Assembly (NCBI RefSeq): GCF_001017125.1
Contig: NZ_JXOJ01000002.1
Coordinates: 370,912 to 434,911 of the forward strand
Length of the DNA stretch: 64,000 nt
Origin: Methanoculleus sediminis
Lineage (GTDB): Archaea > Halobacteriota > Methanomicrobia > Methanomicrobiales > Methanoculleaceae
Direction: 5' to 3'
Positions 54,869-63,939 of the stretch are shown in pieces; the first letter of the stretch is position 1, and each line of letters begins with the position of its first letter. The translations under genes were made by a program, and so were the position numbers. The notes beneath the pieces are model-generated. The model searched no databases and was not told where the DNA came from. It saw only the letters and a list, made by a program, of their open reading frames with translations.

Positions 54869-55873
54869 ATGGCAGACAGTGACAAAGTGAACGAAATTTT
54901 TGGCAGGTGCAAGGAGGCCGCATCGGTTGCCGCCGATAAGGCAACCGTGGCGATCGACTCTGCATCGGCCAGCGTTTCAGCGGGTATCAAGGAGATGCGC
55001 GAGGAATCTGCGGCATCTCCGCGTACAGACGACGGCAGCTATGCCCGGGACGGCGAAGCCCGTGCAGCGGCGGAGGCGGGCGAGTGCGTCCTCTCCGGTG
55101 AACTCGCCCTCTCCGCAGCTGCGGACGATGCAGCGGGCATACCGGTCAAACATACCGCGGGCGAGGTCGTGAAAGGATGCGTGCAACAGAGGATCAACGG
55201 CTTCAAGAGCGGTTTGCAGAATAAAAAACTCCTGATCACCGCGGGGACCATGGCTCTGGTCTGGCTGGCGCTGACCGTACTTCCGGCCCTGGGGTTCAAT
55301 CCGGCTCCCGTGCAGTCCCTCTCCTTCCTGACCTTCGCGCGGGGCGGGCTCTCCGGCGGCGTGCCCGGATTTGTCGGCGGGCTCATCGGGAAGGGCCTGA
55401 TCGCCTACTTCGTGACGCTGCTCATCGTCGGCGGGATATCCGGCGAGAGCATCGTCTCGAACGTACGCTCTCTTGCTGCAAGGTTCTCCGGGCAGAAATG
55501 GGACGCCGCATCGATCTCTCCTCTTCTCATCGGCGGCGGCGCGGCCCTCTTCGTCTACAACTTCCTCGCGGGAACGTCGACGATCATGAACTGCATGGTG
55601 GGGGTCGTGGCGTTCCTCATCGCGGCCCGTGCACTGGCGAACCGGGCGGGCTGCGTGCGGCAGGCATTTGCCGCGGTCTTTGCAAAAGAGGGCAGGGCCG
55701 ACTCCGGGCTGGTCACGAAGGTGATGGCGGGATGGGCCGGAGGGTTCGCTCTCGGCGTCGTCCTCTCCGTCTTCGGGGGATACACCTGTTACATCGCCGG
55801 GTTCCTTCTCCTGGCGGCCGGTGCCGTCCTCATGGTTACGGTTCAGAAGCAGGCGGGAGGTGTCCCGGCATGA
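54869..55873 (+). CDS. Membrane protein with long soluble N-terminus (envelope cluster)
   Basis: A 334-aa protein. Residues 1-125 are soluble, Ala/Ser/Glu-rich and probably helical. From about residue 120, several hydrophobic helices follow (KKLLITAGTMALVWLALTVLPAL, GGLIGKGLIAYFVTLLIVGG, LLIGGGAALFVYNFLAG, MAGWAGGFALGVVLSVFGGY, IAGFLLLAAGAVLMV). I recognise no family. Its stop overlaps the start of the large secreted protein (ATGA). Confidence 0.75.
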   Translation: MADSDKVNEIFGRCKEAASVAADKATVAIDSASASVSAGIKEMREESAASPRTDDGSYARDGEARAAAEAGECVLSGELALSAAADDAAGIPVKHTAGEVVKGCVQQRINGFKSGLQNKKLLITAGTMALVWLALTVLPALGFNPAPVQSLSFLTFARGGLSGGVPGFVGGLIGKGLIAYFVTLLIVGGISGESIVSNVRSLAARFSGQKWDAASISPLLIGGGAALFVYNFLAGTSTIMNCMVGVVAFLIAARALANRAGCVRQAFAAVFAKEGRADSGLVTKVMAGWAGGFALGVVLSVFGGYTCYIAGFLLLAAGAVLMVTVQKQAGGVPA

Positions 55874-58800
55874 GGCCGACGGCGAGACTGCTGCTCGTGC
55901 TCCTTGCAGCCTTCCTCCTTACCGGAACCGCGGCTGCAAGCTACTCGCTCACCGATACCAACAGTTACGACTACAAACTGGCGAGCAAGTACATCCACAG
56001 CATGGAAGACGAGGGGTTCGTCGTCGAGATGCCGATCGGCGTCTACAAGAAAGGGACGGACGAACTCCTTGCGACCGAGAACACGCTGCTGATCATCGGC
56101 AACCTCGGAAAGATTGACCCCGAGGCTGAACGGCTTGTCCTGACCGAGATCCCGACAGACGTCTACAGTTACACCTATCAGGGCGACGCAGGCGGCGGCG
56201 AGATCAGGACGAGTACGGGAGAAGTCACCTGCGGCCGCTACATGTTCACCGAGTTCGGCCTCACCACGAAGTACAAGACGGTGAGCGAGTATGCCAGCTA
56301 CTTGAAGACCGAACTCGAAAAATCGGTCGAGACTTCCAGCGCAAGGATCGAGTACGTGGATACGACCATAAACGGACACCGCGTCGTCGGCGTGCGCGAG
56401 TTGACGGACGACTCCAACTGGGCGGCCGGCGGCGGCTCCATGGACAACCACCTGGAGAACACGTTCACCTACTACGTGATCCGTGAGGACTTCTACCCGG
56501 CGGGCTCGGGGCTCGCCCACATCAGGTTGCGCGGTCATGTCGGCCTCGAACATGACAACGGCCGGTCATTGACGTATGATCCGTATCCCTCGGAGAACCA
56601 GGTAGCTATAGCACTCTCCGAGATGAAAAGGGCGTACGAGGATGCGAACAAGGTCATGGACTCGATCATCGCCGATGCGGCGAACGCAAAGGGAACGCTC
56701 ATCGTCGGGAACTACGAAGAGGTCTTCGGCGGCTACGGCGGCGGCAGCTTCTCCATCGATACCCCGGGCGGGGGTGCCGGTGAGAGCGATTACGGCATAC
56801 CGCTCGCGGTTATAACCGGGATCGGTGCCGCGGGAGCCGCGGTTGCGGGCGCTGCAGCGGCGGCCGGCGGCGGTGGCGGCAACGGCGGCAGCGAGACGGA
56901 GCGCACCAGCACCTACCGGATGAGGATCCGCAAAGACTTCGAGGATTATATCGTCTGCGGAAAGAGCCCCGAGACCATCTACGCCCAGATGATCGAGATC
57001 ACCGCGGAAGGCCAGACGATCGAGCGTGACGACCTCACCGCGACGCTCTCGATAACCTCCGGCGGCGGGCTCCGGGTCGAGGATCAGACGCTCGCCGGCA
57101 GTTACATGGGAGCGTTCGTATCTGCGGACGAGAACGAACTCGCGGAGGAAGGCATCGTCAGGGTGGCCTACACCGGAAAGGGCGGGTCGTTCACGAACAA
57201 CATCCACTTCCGGATCATCGGCGAGCCGAGGATCAAGTTCCCCGAGCAGGGGGCGGCGATGGACATGCGGCTGAACGTCCTCTACGGCGACGGGCTGACC
57301 TACGACGTCGAGGTCGAACTCGTCGACTTCATAGAACCGCCCAAGGAGGTCACGATCACCCAACTCGACGAGGCGCCGTTCACGAGCTCGCTAGAGAAGA
57401 TCGACGATACGCACTACATTGCAAAGATCGTCAACACGAGCCCGCTGCCCGAGAAGGGAGCGCCGGTGACGAGATACGGCGCCAGAGTCATCGCCACCTG
57501 CGAGGATGACGAGATCGTCGAAGAAGCGTTCACGGTGATCTTCTATCCCGAGGGCATCAGCGTCACCGACGTCGTCTACGACGACGAGGGACACGCCCAG
57601 TTCGCGGCCTACGACGATCTCGACACCGAAGAAGACGACGTTGCAGCGACCGGATTCATCGTGAACCTCGCCGTCAGGGTGACCGAGAACGAGAAGGAAG
57701 TGGTGAAACTCCTGGACGGGACGGAGTACGCGCCCGAGTTCGGCGAGCTCAAGGGAACCGACCAGAGGACGGAGGTCCTCGCATCGAGGTTCAAGTACAC
57801 CATCGAGAAGAAGCCGGACAACACCAACAAGGCCTACAAGTTCACCCCCGCCCAGCAGATCGGCGAGGACGAGAGGAACCCCTACTTCCTGGAACTCCCG
57901 ATCACCTGCGAGTACGGCGACGAGACCTATGAACTCGATCTCCCGATCCGCCTCATCGGCGACAAACTCGGGGTGCGCAAGGATCGCGAGACCGAACTTG
58001 CGAACTTAAAGAAGAGGATCCAGAAGTTCGGCATCAATCCGGACACCGCCCGGTTCCTGCGGGAGAACGTGCAGAACTTCACTGCCGCCGAGCTCCGCCT
58101 GATGAGCAAGAAGATCGTCTACGACTCGATCGTCTACTACACCCAGGAGTCGGCGGACTTCATGGAGACCGCCGACACCATGGACGACTGGATCACCTTC
58201 CTCTCCGTCGTGAAGTGGTTCGGCGATCAGGCGTTCTCGTACCTCATGACCATCTACACGGGGCCCGCGGGAGAGGCGATCCTCACCCCGACGAAGGAGC
58301 TTACGGTCGAACTGATCGGCGAGATGTCGGCCGACCTCTTCATGGGTAACGGGGTGAACTGGGACGAGATCAAGGTCGGTGTGCACATCTCCGAGATGAT
58401 CGAGAACTACACCAAGTCGTGCTTCGAGGATCTGGCGACAGCGAACCCGAAGAAACTCGCCCAGGTGATCGCGGGGCTCTGCGTCTTCAACCTGGTGCGC
58501 CACTACACTTTCGATCTCGACGAGAACGGCAAACGCAGCCTGTATAACGCGATCATCTCGTCGTTCTCCGACATCTCGCTCGAGTTCTTCAAGAACAAGT
58601 TCGGCAGTTTCCTCAAGGGCAAGGTCAACGACCCGAATTCGAGCCTCTCCAAGCTCCTGAACTCGTCGGCGGCCAAGATGCTCGAGGACATGATGCCGGA
58701 GGGCAAACTCGCGGTTCCGGGCGTGAACACCCTCACGGAGGACGTAGCGGTAGGCCCCATCCTCCAGAAGTACGTGGAGGAGATCTTCGGCTTCGGCGCG

Positions 58801-59058
58801 TCCTACGTGACGCAGGAGTTAGGAACGGCGGCTGCCGAGACTCTCTATGTGAAGGTGAAGGTCGGCGTCCCCAATTCGGACCGGGAGATCGACTGGTATG
58901 TCTTCATAGACCCGATCAAAGCGGCCGACAAACTCCTGGACTACATCTTCACGTCGCTCTTCGAGAAGTTCCCGTTCCCGACCGCGGAGCCGGGAGAAGC
59001 CTCCAAACCTCGCGACCCGCTCTACATGGATCCGAAGACCAACCAGCGGATCGGATAA
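55870..59058 (+). CDS. Large secreted protein with internal Gly/Ala-rich hydrophobic segment
   Basis: A 1062-aa protein with a signal peptide (MRPTARLLLVLLAAFLLTGTAAA). The N-terminal domain (about 25-300) is beta-rich. Around residues 310-345 lies a hydrophobic Gly/Ala stretch (VITGIGAAGAAVAGAAAAAGGGGG) that could be a membrane segment or linker. Then come beta-sandwich-like repeats (about 350-690) and a mostly helical C-terminal region (about 700-1030) ending EPGEASKPRDPLYMDPKTNQR. No catalytic motif is recognised. ATG 55870 overlaps the previous stop; the longer frame from 55498 is antisense-like. T-run at 59064-59070. Confidence 0.78.
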   Translation: MRPTARLLLVLLAAFLLTGTAAASYSLTDTNSYDYKLASKYIHSMEDEGFVVEMPIGVYKKGTDELLATENTLLIIGNLGKIDPEAERLVLTEIPTDVYSYTYQGDAGGGEIRTSTGEVTCGRYMFTEFGLTTKYKTVSEYASYLKTELEKSVETSSARIEYVDTTINGHRVVGVRELTDDSNWAAGGGSMDNHLENTFTYYVIREDFYPAGSGLAHIRLRGHVGLEHDNGRSLTYDPYPSENQVAIALSEMKRAYEDANKVMDSIIADAANAKGTLIVGNYEEVFGGYGGGSFSIDTPGGGAGESDYGIPLAVITGIGAAGAAVAGAAAAAGGGGGNGGSETERTSTYRMRIRKDFEDYIVCGKSPETIYAQMIEITAEGQTIERDDLTATLSITSGGGLRVEDQTLAGSYMGAFVSADENELAEEGIVRVAYTGKGGSFTNNIHFRIIGEPRIKFPEQGAAMDMRLNVLYGDGLTYDVEVELVDFIEPPKEVTITQLDEAPFTSSLEKIDDTHYIAKIVNTSPLPEKGAPVTRYGARVIATCEDDEIVEEAFTVIFYPEGISVTDVVYDDEGHAQFAAYDDLDTEEDDVAATGFIVNLAVRVTENEKEVVKLLDGTEYAPEFGELKGTDQRTEVLASRFKYTIEKKPDNTNKAYKFTPAQQIGEDERNPYFLELPITCEYGDETYELDLPIRLIGDKLGVRKDRETELANLKKRIQKFGINPDTARFLRENVQNFTAAELRLMSKKIVYDSIVYYTQESADFMETADTMDDWITFLSVVKWFGDQAFSYLMTIYTGPAGEAILTPTKELTVELIGEMSADLFMGNGVNWDEIKVGVHISEMIENYTKSCFEDLATANPKKLAQVIAGLCVFNLVRHYTFDLDENGKRSLYNAIISSFSDISLEFFKNKFGSFLKGKVNDPNSSLSKLLNSSAAKMLEDMMPEGKLAVPGVNTLTEDVAVGPILQKYVEEIFGFGASYVTQELGTAAAETLYVKVKVGVPNSDREIDWYVFIDPIKAADKLLDYIFTSLFEKFPFPTAEPGEASKPRDPLYMDPKTNQRIG

Positions 59059-59063
59059 TCCTC

Positions 59064-59070
59064 TTTTTTT
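59064..59070 (+). terminator. T-run terminator after the large secreted protein
   Basis: Seven T residues begin five bases after the stop at 59058. Confidence 0.5.
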
Positions 59071-59265
59071 GAGTGGTTGCCCGGCACTCTCGGGCAGCAG
59101 GGAACCGTCTCGCGAAGGGGTGTCGCGGGCGGCACCACGCAGATTTCGCGAGACTATATGATCATTGCGGGTACCGTGTTCTTTACCGCTGTTTGTGATA
59201 TTATTTTTCCTTAAATCCCAGAATCCGCCAATATTATTCACACCCGGCGGTTTTCTTTACTAATA

Positions 59266-59278
59266 TTTTTTATACAAG
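59266..59278 (+). promoter_or_regulatory. TATA promoter of the FecR-like gene
   Basis: TTTTTTATACAAG lies 20-30 bp before ATG 59296. This spacing is typical of an archaeal leaderless transcript. Confidence 0.5.
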
Positions 59279-59295
59279 ATATTTCATTCACTATT

Positions 59296-60054
59296 ATGCA
59301 ATCCCTATCGAACTGTTGTCGTCTCCTTCTCATCTTCGGGCTCCTCATGCTCTGCGTTCCGCCGGCAGCGGCGCAGGCCGGCTCGCATACCACACTGCAG
59401 GTCTACACGGATGAGACTGTTCTCGGTCGAATCGTCTCGATCACCCCGGCTTCGGATGTCGGTGCGTATTCCATCACCATCACGCGCGGCACGAGCGTTC
59501 AGCCTGCCGGCGTGGGCGACACACTCCGCCATAAAGATATCATCACCCTGCAGCGCGGCTCGTTTGCAGACATCCAGCTCGTCGACAGGAGCGATACGAC
59601 GATGCTCGGCGGAGGCACCGGGGGAACCGCGATCCTGATCGAACGGGCAGGCGGCAGCTCCGGACAGGCGGCGGCTCCCGAGGTGACGGAAACCCCGTCG
59701 GGCAGCGGGATAATTTACGTGGATTACGGACAAACTGAAGCAGGAACGGTGACATCTATTCAGGGCAGAGCGGAGATCCTTAGAAATGCCCGGATCTTTC
59801 CTGTATATAGAGGAGATAGCCTGCTTGTCGGCGATACCCTGTTTATCAGAGAGGGTGTGGTGACCGTTGAGATCTGGGACTCCGGGACAAGGACGATCTA
59901 TGAGGGAGGGATACTCAGCGTTGAACAAAGAGCGAAACCCCAGGAACTGCTCGAACCGGTCTTCACCTTCTTCAACGATCTAAAGAATTCCCTTGAACGC
60001 GCTCTGGGATTTGAAGTCAGGGTCCCAACCGACACAGCCGGGGTCCGGGGATAA
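59296..60054 (+). CDS. Secreted protein with FecR-like domains
   Basis: A 252-aa exported protein (signal peptide about 9-27). The mature part has two FecR-type beta domains: TITRGTSVQPAGVGDTLRHKDIITLQRGSFADIQLVDRSDT (about 52-95) and TSIQGRAEILRNARIFPVYRGDSLLVGDTLFIREGVVTVEIWDSGT (about 155-205), each with the RGSxxxI/VxWDSG-like core. In bacteria such domains bind surface signals and polymers. It follows the large secreted protein by 237 bp with its own promoter. Confidence 0.8.
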   Translation: MQSLSNCCRLLLIFGLLMLCVPPAAAQAGSHTTLQVYTDETVLGRIVSITPASDVGAYSITITRGTSVQPAGVGDTLRHKDIITLQRGSFADIQLVDRSDTTMLGGGTGGTAILIERAGGSSGQAAAPEVTETPSGSGIIYVDYGQTEAGTVTSIQGRAEILRNARIFPVYRGDSLLVGDTLFIREGVVTVEIWDSGTRTIYEGGILSVEQRAKPQELLEPVFTFFNDLKNSLERALGFEVRVPTDTAGVRG

Positions 60055-60110
60055 CGGGATACGGGGGAGGAGCCCTCCTCCGGCTATTTTTATCGCTACG
60101 ACCGAACCGG

Positions 60111-60326
60111 TCAGCGCTTCGTGCGGCGGTCGAGGTCTTCAGCCGCCGCCCTGAACTCTTTTAGGCGGTCTTCAACCGATCCGTCGGCGTCGCGAAGGGT
60201 CACAAGCCTGCCGCAGCCGCCGCAGACGATCGGTCTGTTCTCTTGCAGGTGCTCGACCGTAACCTGAAGCGCGAAATTGCAGTCCGGGCAGCGTATTGTG
60301 ATTACGGGGTGGCCTTCACGGTCCAT
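60111..60326 (-). CDS. Small zinc-ribbon protein
   Basis: A 71-aa protein with CPDCNFALQV and CGGCGRLV, a classic CxxC...CxxC zinc ribbon, followed by a charged helical tail (EDRLKEFRAAAEDLDRRTKR). Many archaea carry these short proteins; the role is unknown and could be in binding nucleic acids. It is convergent with the FecR-like gene. Confidence 0.68.
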   Translation of the reverse strand: MDREGHPVITIRCPDCNFALQVTVEHLQENRPIVCGGCGRLVTLRDADGSVEDRLKEFRAAAEDLDRRTKR

Positions 60327-60588
60327 ATTCAGGGTTGCGGGCGTCGATGGAATAATCTTTCCATACGCGGTTTCTTACCGGTCTAATCCTGTCGAACCGG
60401 ACTGCGATGCATTCTTCCCACCTCCGCCGCGGGGATCTTCGTGGATTCCGCGGGGGTTGCCACCCGCAAAGCCGACGGGATTGCATACACCCCCTCTCAT
60501 ACGCGCTCATCCGTTTTCGAGTGTAACAGCGACGAATCATCGATCACGGCAATCAGCTGTTGTATGGCTCTTCCCGGCGTAACCGGCA
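60327..60588. other. Intergenic region at the edge of the AT-rich island
   Basis: About 260 bp without a supported gene. The base composition changes from GC-rich to AT-rich near 60560, which I take as the left edge of the acquired island. Confidence 0.4.
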
Positions 60589-61119
60589 CTATCTCCCTAA
60601 AAATTGACTGATATCGAATACCGGATGTAAATCACTCTGTTTTATCTCATAGAGGTCGGCTTTGGTCAAAAGTGTAGAACCATCATCCCGCGTCCTGATT
60701 GATCCTTTCGGGTAGAGTGAAGCAAGCTTCAGGAGCTCGTCGTGTGAAACGTAGCCACATATTGTAATGATATGCTCCCGTTTATTGTAAGACTGAAAAA
60801 TGTAGTAGTGGACATTGTAATTTTTCTGTAATCCAAAGAAATTGTGCACATAGCGTTCCTTCACGCTAACCGTTCTACCCATGGTTTTTACATCAACGAA
60901 AATTTCCTCCCCGATGACAAAATCGTGCCCGCCGTCAAATCCTTTACGGCCATCGGGCCGCGGTAATCCCATGTAATCGGCAAAAACCGTCTCTCCAAGA
61001 ATTCCGGTGAATTGCTGATCTTTTGTGCCGTCTGCAACCCCCCGCATGCCGAAATTGTATTGCGCCACCTGTCGATGAGTATAGTCCTTTTGCTCGTCTG
61101 TTACGTGAAGGTCTATCAA
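60589..61119 (-). CDS. PD-(D/E)XK-like nuclease domain protein
   Basis: A 176-aa protein. The centre has a restriction-fold pattern: GETVFADYMG (Glu43), GFDGGHDFVIG (Asp66), EEIFVDVKTMGR (Asp76-x-Lys78). This fits the D-(D/E)xK catalytic core of many endonucleases. It lies 258 bp from the type II R-M genes in AT-rich DNA and is divergent from the endonuclease. It could be a second nuclease of the island. I do not recognise a named subfamily. Confidence 0.65.
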   Translation of the reverse strand: MIDLHVTDEQKDYTHRQVAQYNFGMRGVADGTKDQQFTGILGETVFADYMGLPRPDGRKGFDGGHDFVIGEEIFVDVKTMGRTVSVKERYVHNFFGLQKNYNVHYYIFQSYNKREHIITICGYVSHDELLKLASLYPKGSIRTRDDGSTLLTKADLYEIKQSDLHPVFDISQFLGR

Positions 61120-61349
61120 TCAACCACAATCCCGGGGTATCGGACTTTTTACCACGACCGGACAGGGAATCCTGTATCGAGGAAGAGACGAATACGAGTT
61201 ATTACCATTTTAGGTCGAATGTTCGATTTAATATTTTGCTTCTTCACCCTCTACCGATGCGGGTTTCCGGATAATCCCTGTTTAAATTTGGTTTGAGCGC
61301 CGTTTGACCGCAGAGAAGGGTCTTTTTCGACATGCACTTCGAAATGATT

Positions 61350-61359
61350 ATAGTATAAA
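61350..61359 (+). promoter_or_regulatory. TATA box of the restriction endonuclease gene
   Basis: ATAGTATAAA lies about 18-27 bp before ATG 61377, so the transcript is probably leaderless. Confidence 0.5.
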
Positions 61360-61376
61360 GCAATTAATCCCTTTAT

Positions 61377-62090
61377 ATGGTGAATCTGACATCCAGGTTT
61401 CAGGAGATAATCTCTGCGTATAACACAGTGGTCGGAGGCATAGACCGGGAGGCGGCAGGTAATCACGATAGAGCATACGGAGGCATTGTTCGAGCCGGAA
61501 AAGGACAACTCACTGAAAGTATCGCAAAAGAACTGGTATATCTCGCCTGGGCGACGTTAGATCAAGACAGTCGTGAAATAGACGTTAAACGGTACAAATA
61601 CAAGATCCCGATCAGGATGAACTATGTTGAAACCATCCGGGATGAACGTCTCCGCAACCATATATCGGCACATATCGATGACTACGTTTACGAATCAAAT
61701 ATCGACTGGACCGTCATGATTCGTGGTGAGCCGAAAATGTGCATTGAGTGCAAGACCTACACGGAAAACGCCATGTTAAAGAGAGTTCTGGTTGATGCCT
61801 CGCTGTTGAAACAGCGGTTCCCGGATATGGATTTCGTATTGCTTCAACTGGAAAGCCAGCTGGGAGGTGATTACTGCCAGATCGGCGACAGCGTTCTGGG
61901 CAGTTGCTCAACACACACGTTACTGTCACATTTTGATATAGATTTAGACATTATCACATTACTTAAGGGCGACAGACGTGTCGACAAACCGATACATAAA
62001 AAAGAATTCTTCAAACCCCTCACCGAAGAGAGTTTACGGCATGCGACACAGAGGCTCGCGATGAAGTTGAGTAGATATCGCCGATCATAA
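61377..62090 (+). CDS. Type II restriction endonuclease (PD-(D/E)XK)
   Basis: A 237-aa protein. The nuclease core reads SNIDWTVMIRG then MCIECKTYTE, giving Asp110, Glu124 and Lys126. The N-terminal half (VNLTSRFQEIISAYNTVVGG, KGQLTESIAKELVYLAW) is helical, as in several type II enzymes. It is convergent with the methyltransferase, and the two 3' ends overlap by 6 bp, a typical type II layout. The recognition sequence cannot be read from the protein. Base composition is AT-rich relative to the surrounding genome, which implies transfer. Confidence 0.8.
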   Translation: MVNLTSRFQEIISAYNTVVGGIDREAAGNHDRAYGGIVRAGKGQLTESIAKELVYLAWATLDQDSREIDVKRYKYKIPIRMNYVETIRDERLRNHISAHIDDYVYESNIDWTVMIRGEPKMCIECKTYTENAMLKRVLVDASLLKQRFPDMDFVLLQLESQLGGDYCQIGDSVLGSCSTHTLLSHFDIDLDIITLLKGDRRVDKPIHKKEFFKPLTEESLRHATQRLAMKLSRYRRS

Positions 62091-63278
62091 TATTTCTTTC
62101 AATCTCAGTTCGGACTTTTTGCAATACTCCTCGGATACATCGATACCGAGGTATCTCCGCCCGGTCTTCTTTGCAACAACCGCAGTCGTACCGACCCCGC
62201 TGAAGGGATCCAGTACCACATCGTTCTGGAAGCTGAAAAGTTTCAGAGACCTCTCTACGAGTTCTTCAGGAAACATGGCCGGATGATCGTACTTCTTCAT
62301 ATTCCTTTCAGGCGCAATCGACCATCTTGCAACAACCCACTTTTTAAACTCCTCGTCGTTGATGTCGATATTCTCCTTCGACCCGGACTTTTTCAGGTCC
62401 CCCTTGCAGTATATCTCTAAAAATTCCCATGTATATTTCAAATAAGGACTACTGGGGCTCTTCCAGCTCCCCCAGGCGGTATATTTGCAGTTGTAGTTGT
62501 TCTTTTCCCAGAGAATTTCCCCTTTCCAGATCATATTGTTCTCCATGAAGAAGTTTGAAATGATATGATGGATCGGAATATAGTCCGAAAAGAGAGGCTG
62601 GACGTTAACAATGATTCTCCCCCCGTACTTCAGTACCCGGATACATTCGTGGAATATGGCAAACAGTTTATCGAAGTATGCATTCCAGTCGATGCCGTCC
62701 TCACTATTCTCGTAACCGAGTCCGAAATTATACGGCGGTGATGTAAAGACAATATCCACACAATTGGGAGGCAGCTTCTTCAGCACCTCTTCACTGTCTC
62801 CGCAGATTATTTTATCGAGGTATTCAGCGGGTAATTTGTTTTCTGTTCGGGAAAATCCATGATCCAGGGCATAGTAATGCATCCCCCTTTTTGCAATCTT
62901 TCCAACCCGGTCCTTTACCTTTCTCTCCTGGTTGTACCCGACAAATACCCTTTTTCCGCCTTTTATCCCATAACTCCCGATATTTTCAATTTGTTCCAGT
63001 ATGCCGGCGAAAATATTCTTTTCATTATTTCGAGCGTAAACCTCGAGTAGATCTGACGCGACAAGCCACTTCTGTATCGCCTCTTTAAACGAGTTAAGGT
63101 CCAGAGATCTCAAATACAGAAGTAAAGCCCCTTCTTGGACCGCCAGATAGCACTCCTCTTTCGGGAAGGTTTTATTGATGTTATCGATTATCATCAGTTC
63201 CTCCTTATAAGGAGGCCTACCAATGTTTTCGGTTAAAGTCCGATATTTTTCCGGCTCAAACGATTCGCGCTCATCCAT
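62085..63278 (-). CDS. Site-specific DNA methyltransferase, beta class (N4-cytosine or N6-adenine)
   Basis: A 397-aa methyltransferase. Catalytic motif IV is VFTSPPYNFG (about residue 183), and the SAM-binding motif I, DPFSGVGTT (about residue 362), comes after it, the order of the beta class. TSPPY is usual for N4-cytosine enzymes but also occurs in N6-adenine ones. The N-terminal 155 residues are an additional, partly helical region that may serve in target recognition. ATG 63278 is used (GTG-type and ATG options exist at 63284). It protects DNA against the convergent endonuclease. Confidence 0.88.
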   Translation of the reverse strand: MDERESFEPEKYRTLTENIGRPPYKEELMIIDNINKTFPKEECYLAVQEGALLLYLRSLDLNSFKEAIQKWLVASDLLEVYARNNEKNIFAGILEQIENIGSYGIKGGKRVFVGYNQERKVKDRVGKIAKRGMHYYALDHGFSRTENKLPAEYLDKIICGDSEEVLKKLPPNCVDIVFTSPPYNFGLGYENSEDGIDWNAYFDKLFAIFHECIRVLKYGGRIIVNVQPLFSDYIPIHHIISNFFMENNMIWKGEILWEKNNYNCKYTAWGSWKSPSSPYLKYTWEFLEIYCKGDLKKSGSKENIDINDEEFKKWVVARWSIAPERNMKKYDHPAMFPEELVERSLKLFSFQNDVVLDPFSGVGTTAVVAKKTGRRYLGIDVSEEYCKKSELRLKEIL

Positions 63279-63618
63279 TCTCATCAGTTCCCCAGAGGTT
63301 CAGCTAAACAACACTTAAAGATACTTGCAGATTGTTTCTTGAATTTTCATATACTCTTTCGGAGTCCCGTATACTCTAATATTTTTCACCGTTGTTTAAA
63401 AAACCCTTTGAATTACGCCGTTTCACCGCCACCGTCGGCAGATGCCGGAGGGGTCGGCGACCGCAGGGGTTTATAGGTGAGACAGAGGCCTCGGCATGGA
63501 TTGATCACCTGGCGAACGAGAACATTGAAGCATGCAGGCCGTGCCGAACTACCGGGAACAGAAACCCGCACACTCATAGGGGCCCGTTTTGTGAGATAAC
63601 CAAACCCAGCTCAAAAGA
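63279..63618. other. Intergenic region between the methyltransferase and tRNA-Leu
   Basis: About 340 bp. The left part is AT-rich and contains the promoter for the methyltransferase; GC content rises again by 63420, which may mark the right edge of the island. I see no gene. Confidence 0.45.
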
Positions 63619-63701
63619 TGCGAGTGGCAGGATTCGAACCTGCGAACTCCTACGAGAATCGATCTTGAGTCGATCACCTTTGGCCGCTCGGTAACACTCG
63701 C
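63619..63701 (-). tRNA. tRNA-Leu (CAA)
   Basis: Read on the minus strand, the acceptor GCGAGTG pairs with CACTCGC, and the anticodon stem ATCGA/TCGAT encloses loop CTCAAGA with anticodon CAA. A long variable arm (TCTCGTAGGAGTTC region) and the T arm CGCAGG-TTCGAAT-CCTGC complete a class II tRNA. The CCA end is not encoded. Confidence 0.93.
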
Positions 63702-63832
63702 GCCTGTACCTCTTGAACCTACGAAGTAATGAGTTTGATGGCGGCCGGCCCCGCCGGGACGGACACCCCTGTCTCAGTACTTCGCTAAAATGTTTGGGCA
63801 GTCCACCCAGAGATCAAACTATCGACTTTCCT

Positions 63833-63920
63833 TCGCGTTCTTCGCGGCTTCGCGTGAGTATTCAGCATCGGTGGGGGTGATAGAGCCTCACGCGAAGGAC
63901 GCGAAGCCGCGAAGTGCGAC
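63833..63920. repeat. TTCGCG-based imperfect inverted repeat
   Basis: The left arm (CCTTCGCGTTCTTCGCGGCT, continuing CGCGTGAG) and the right arm (CTCACGCGAAGGACGCGAAG, continuing CCGCGAAG) are rough complements with several copies of TTCGCG/CGCGAA. The spacer is about 26 bp. Nothing is coded here. Confidence 0.6.
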
Positions 63921-63939
63921 TACCAGAATGGCAGGAGCG

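Noticed and set aside
63392..63694. 100-residue frame over tRNA-Leu
   Set aside because: It reads through the tRNA antisense; no protein features.
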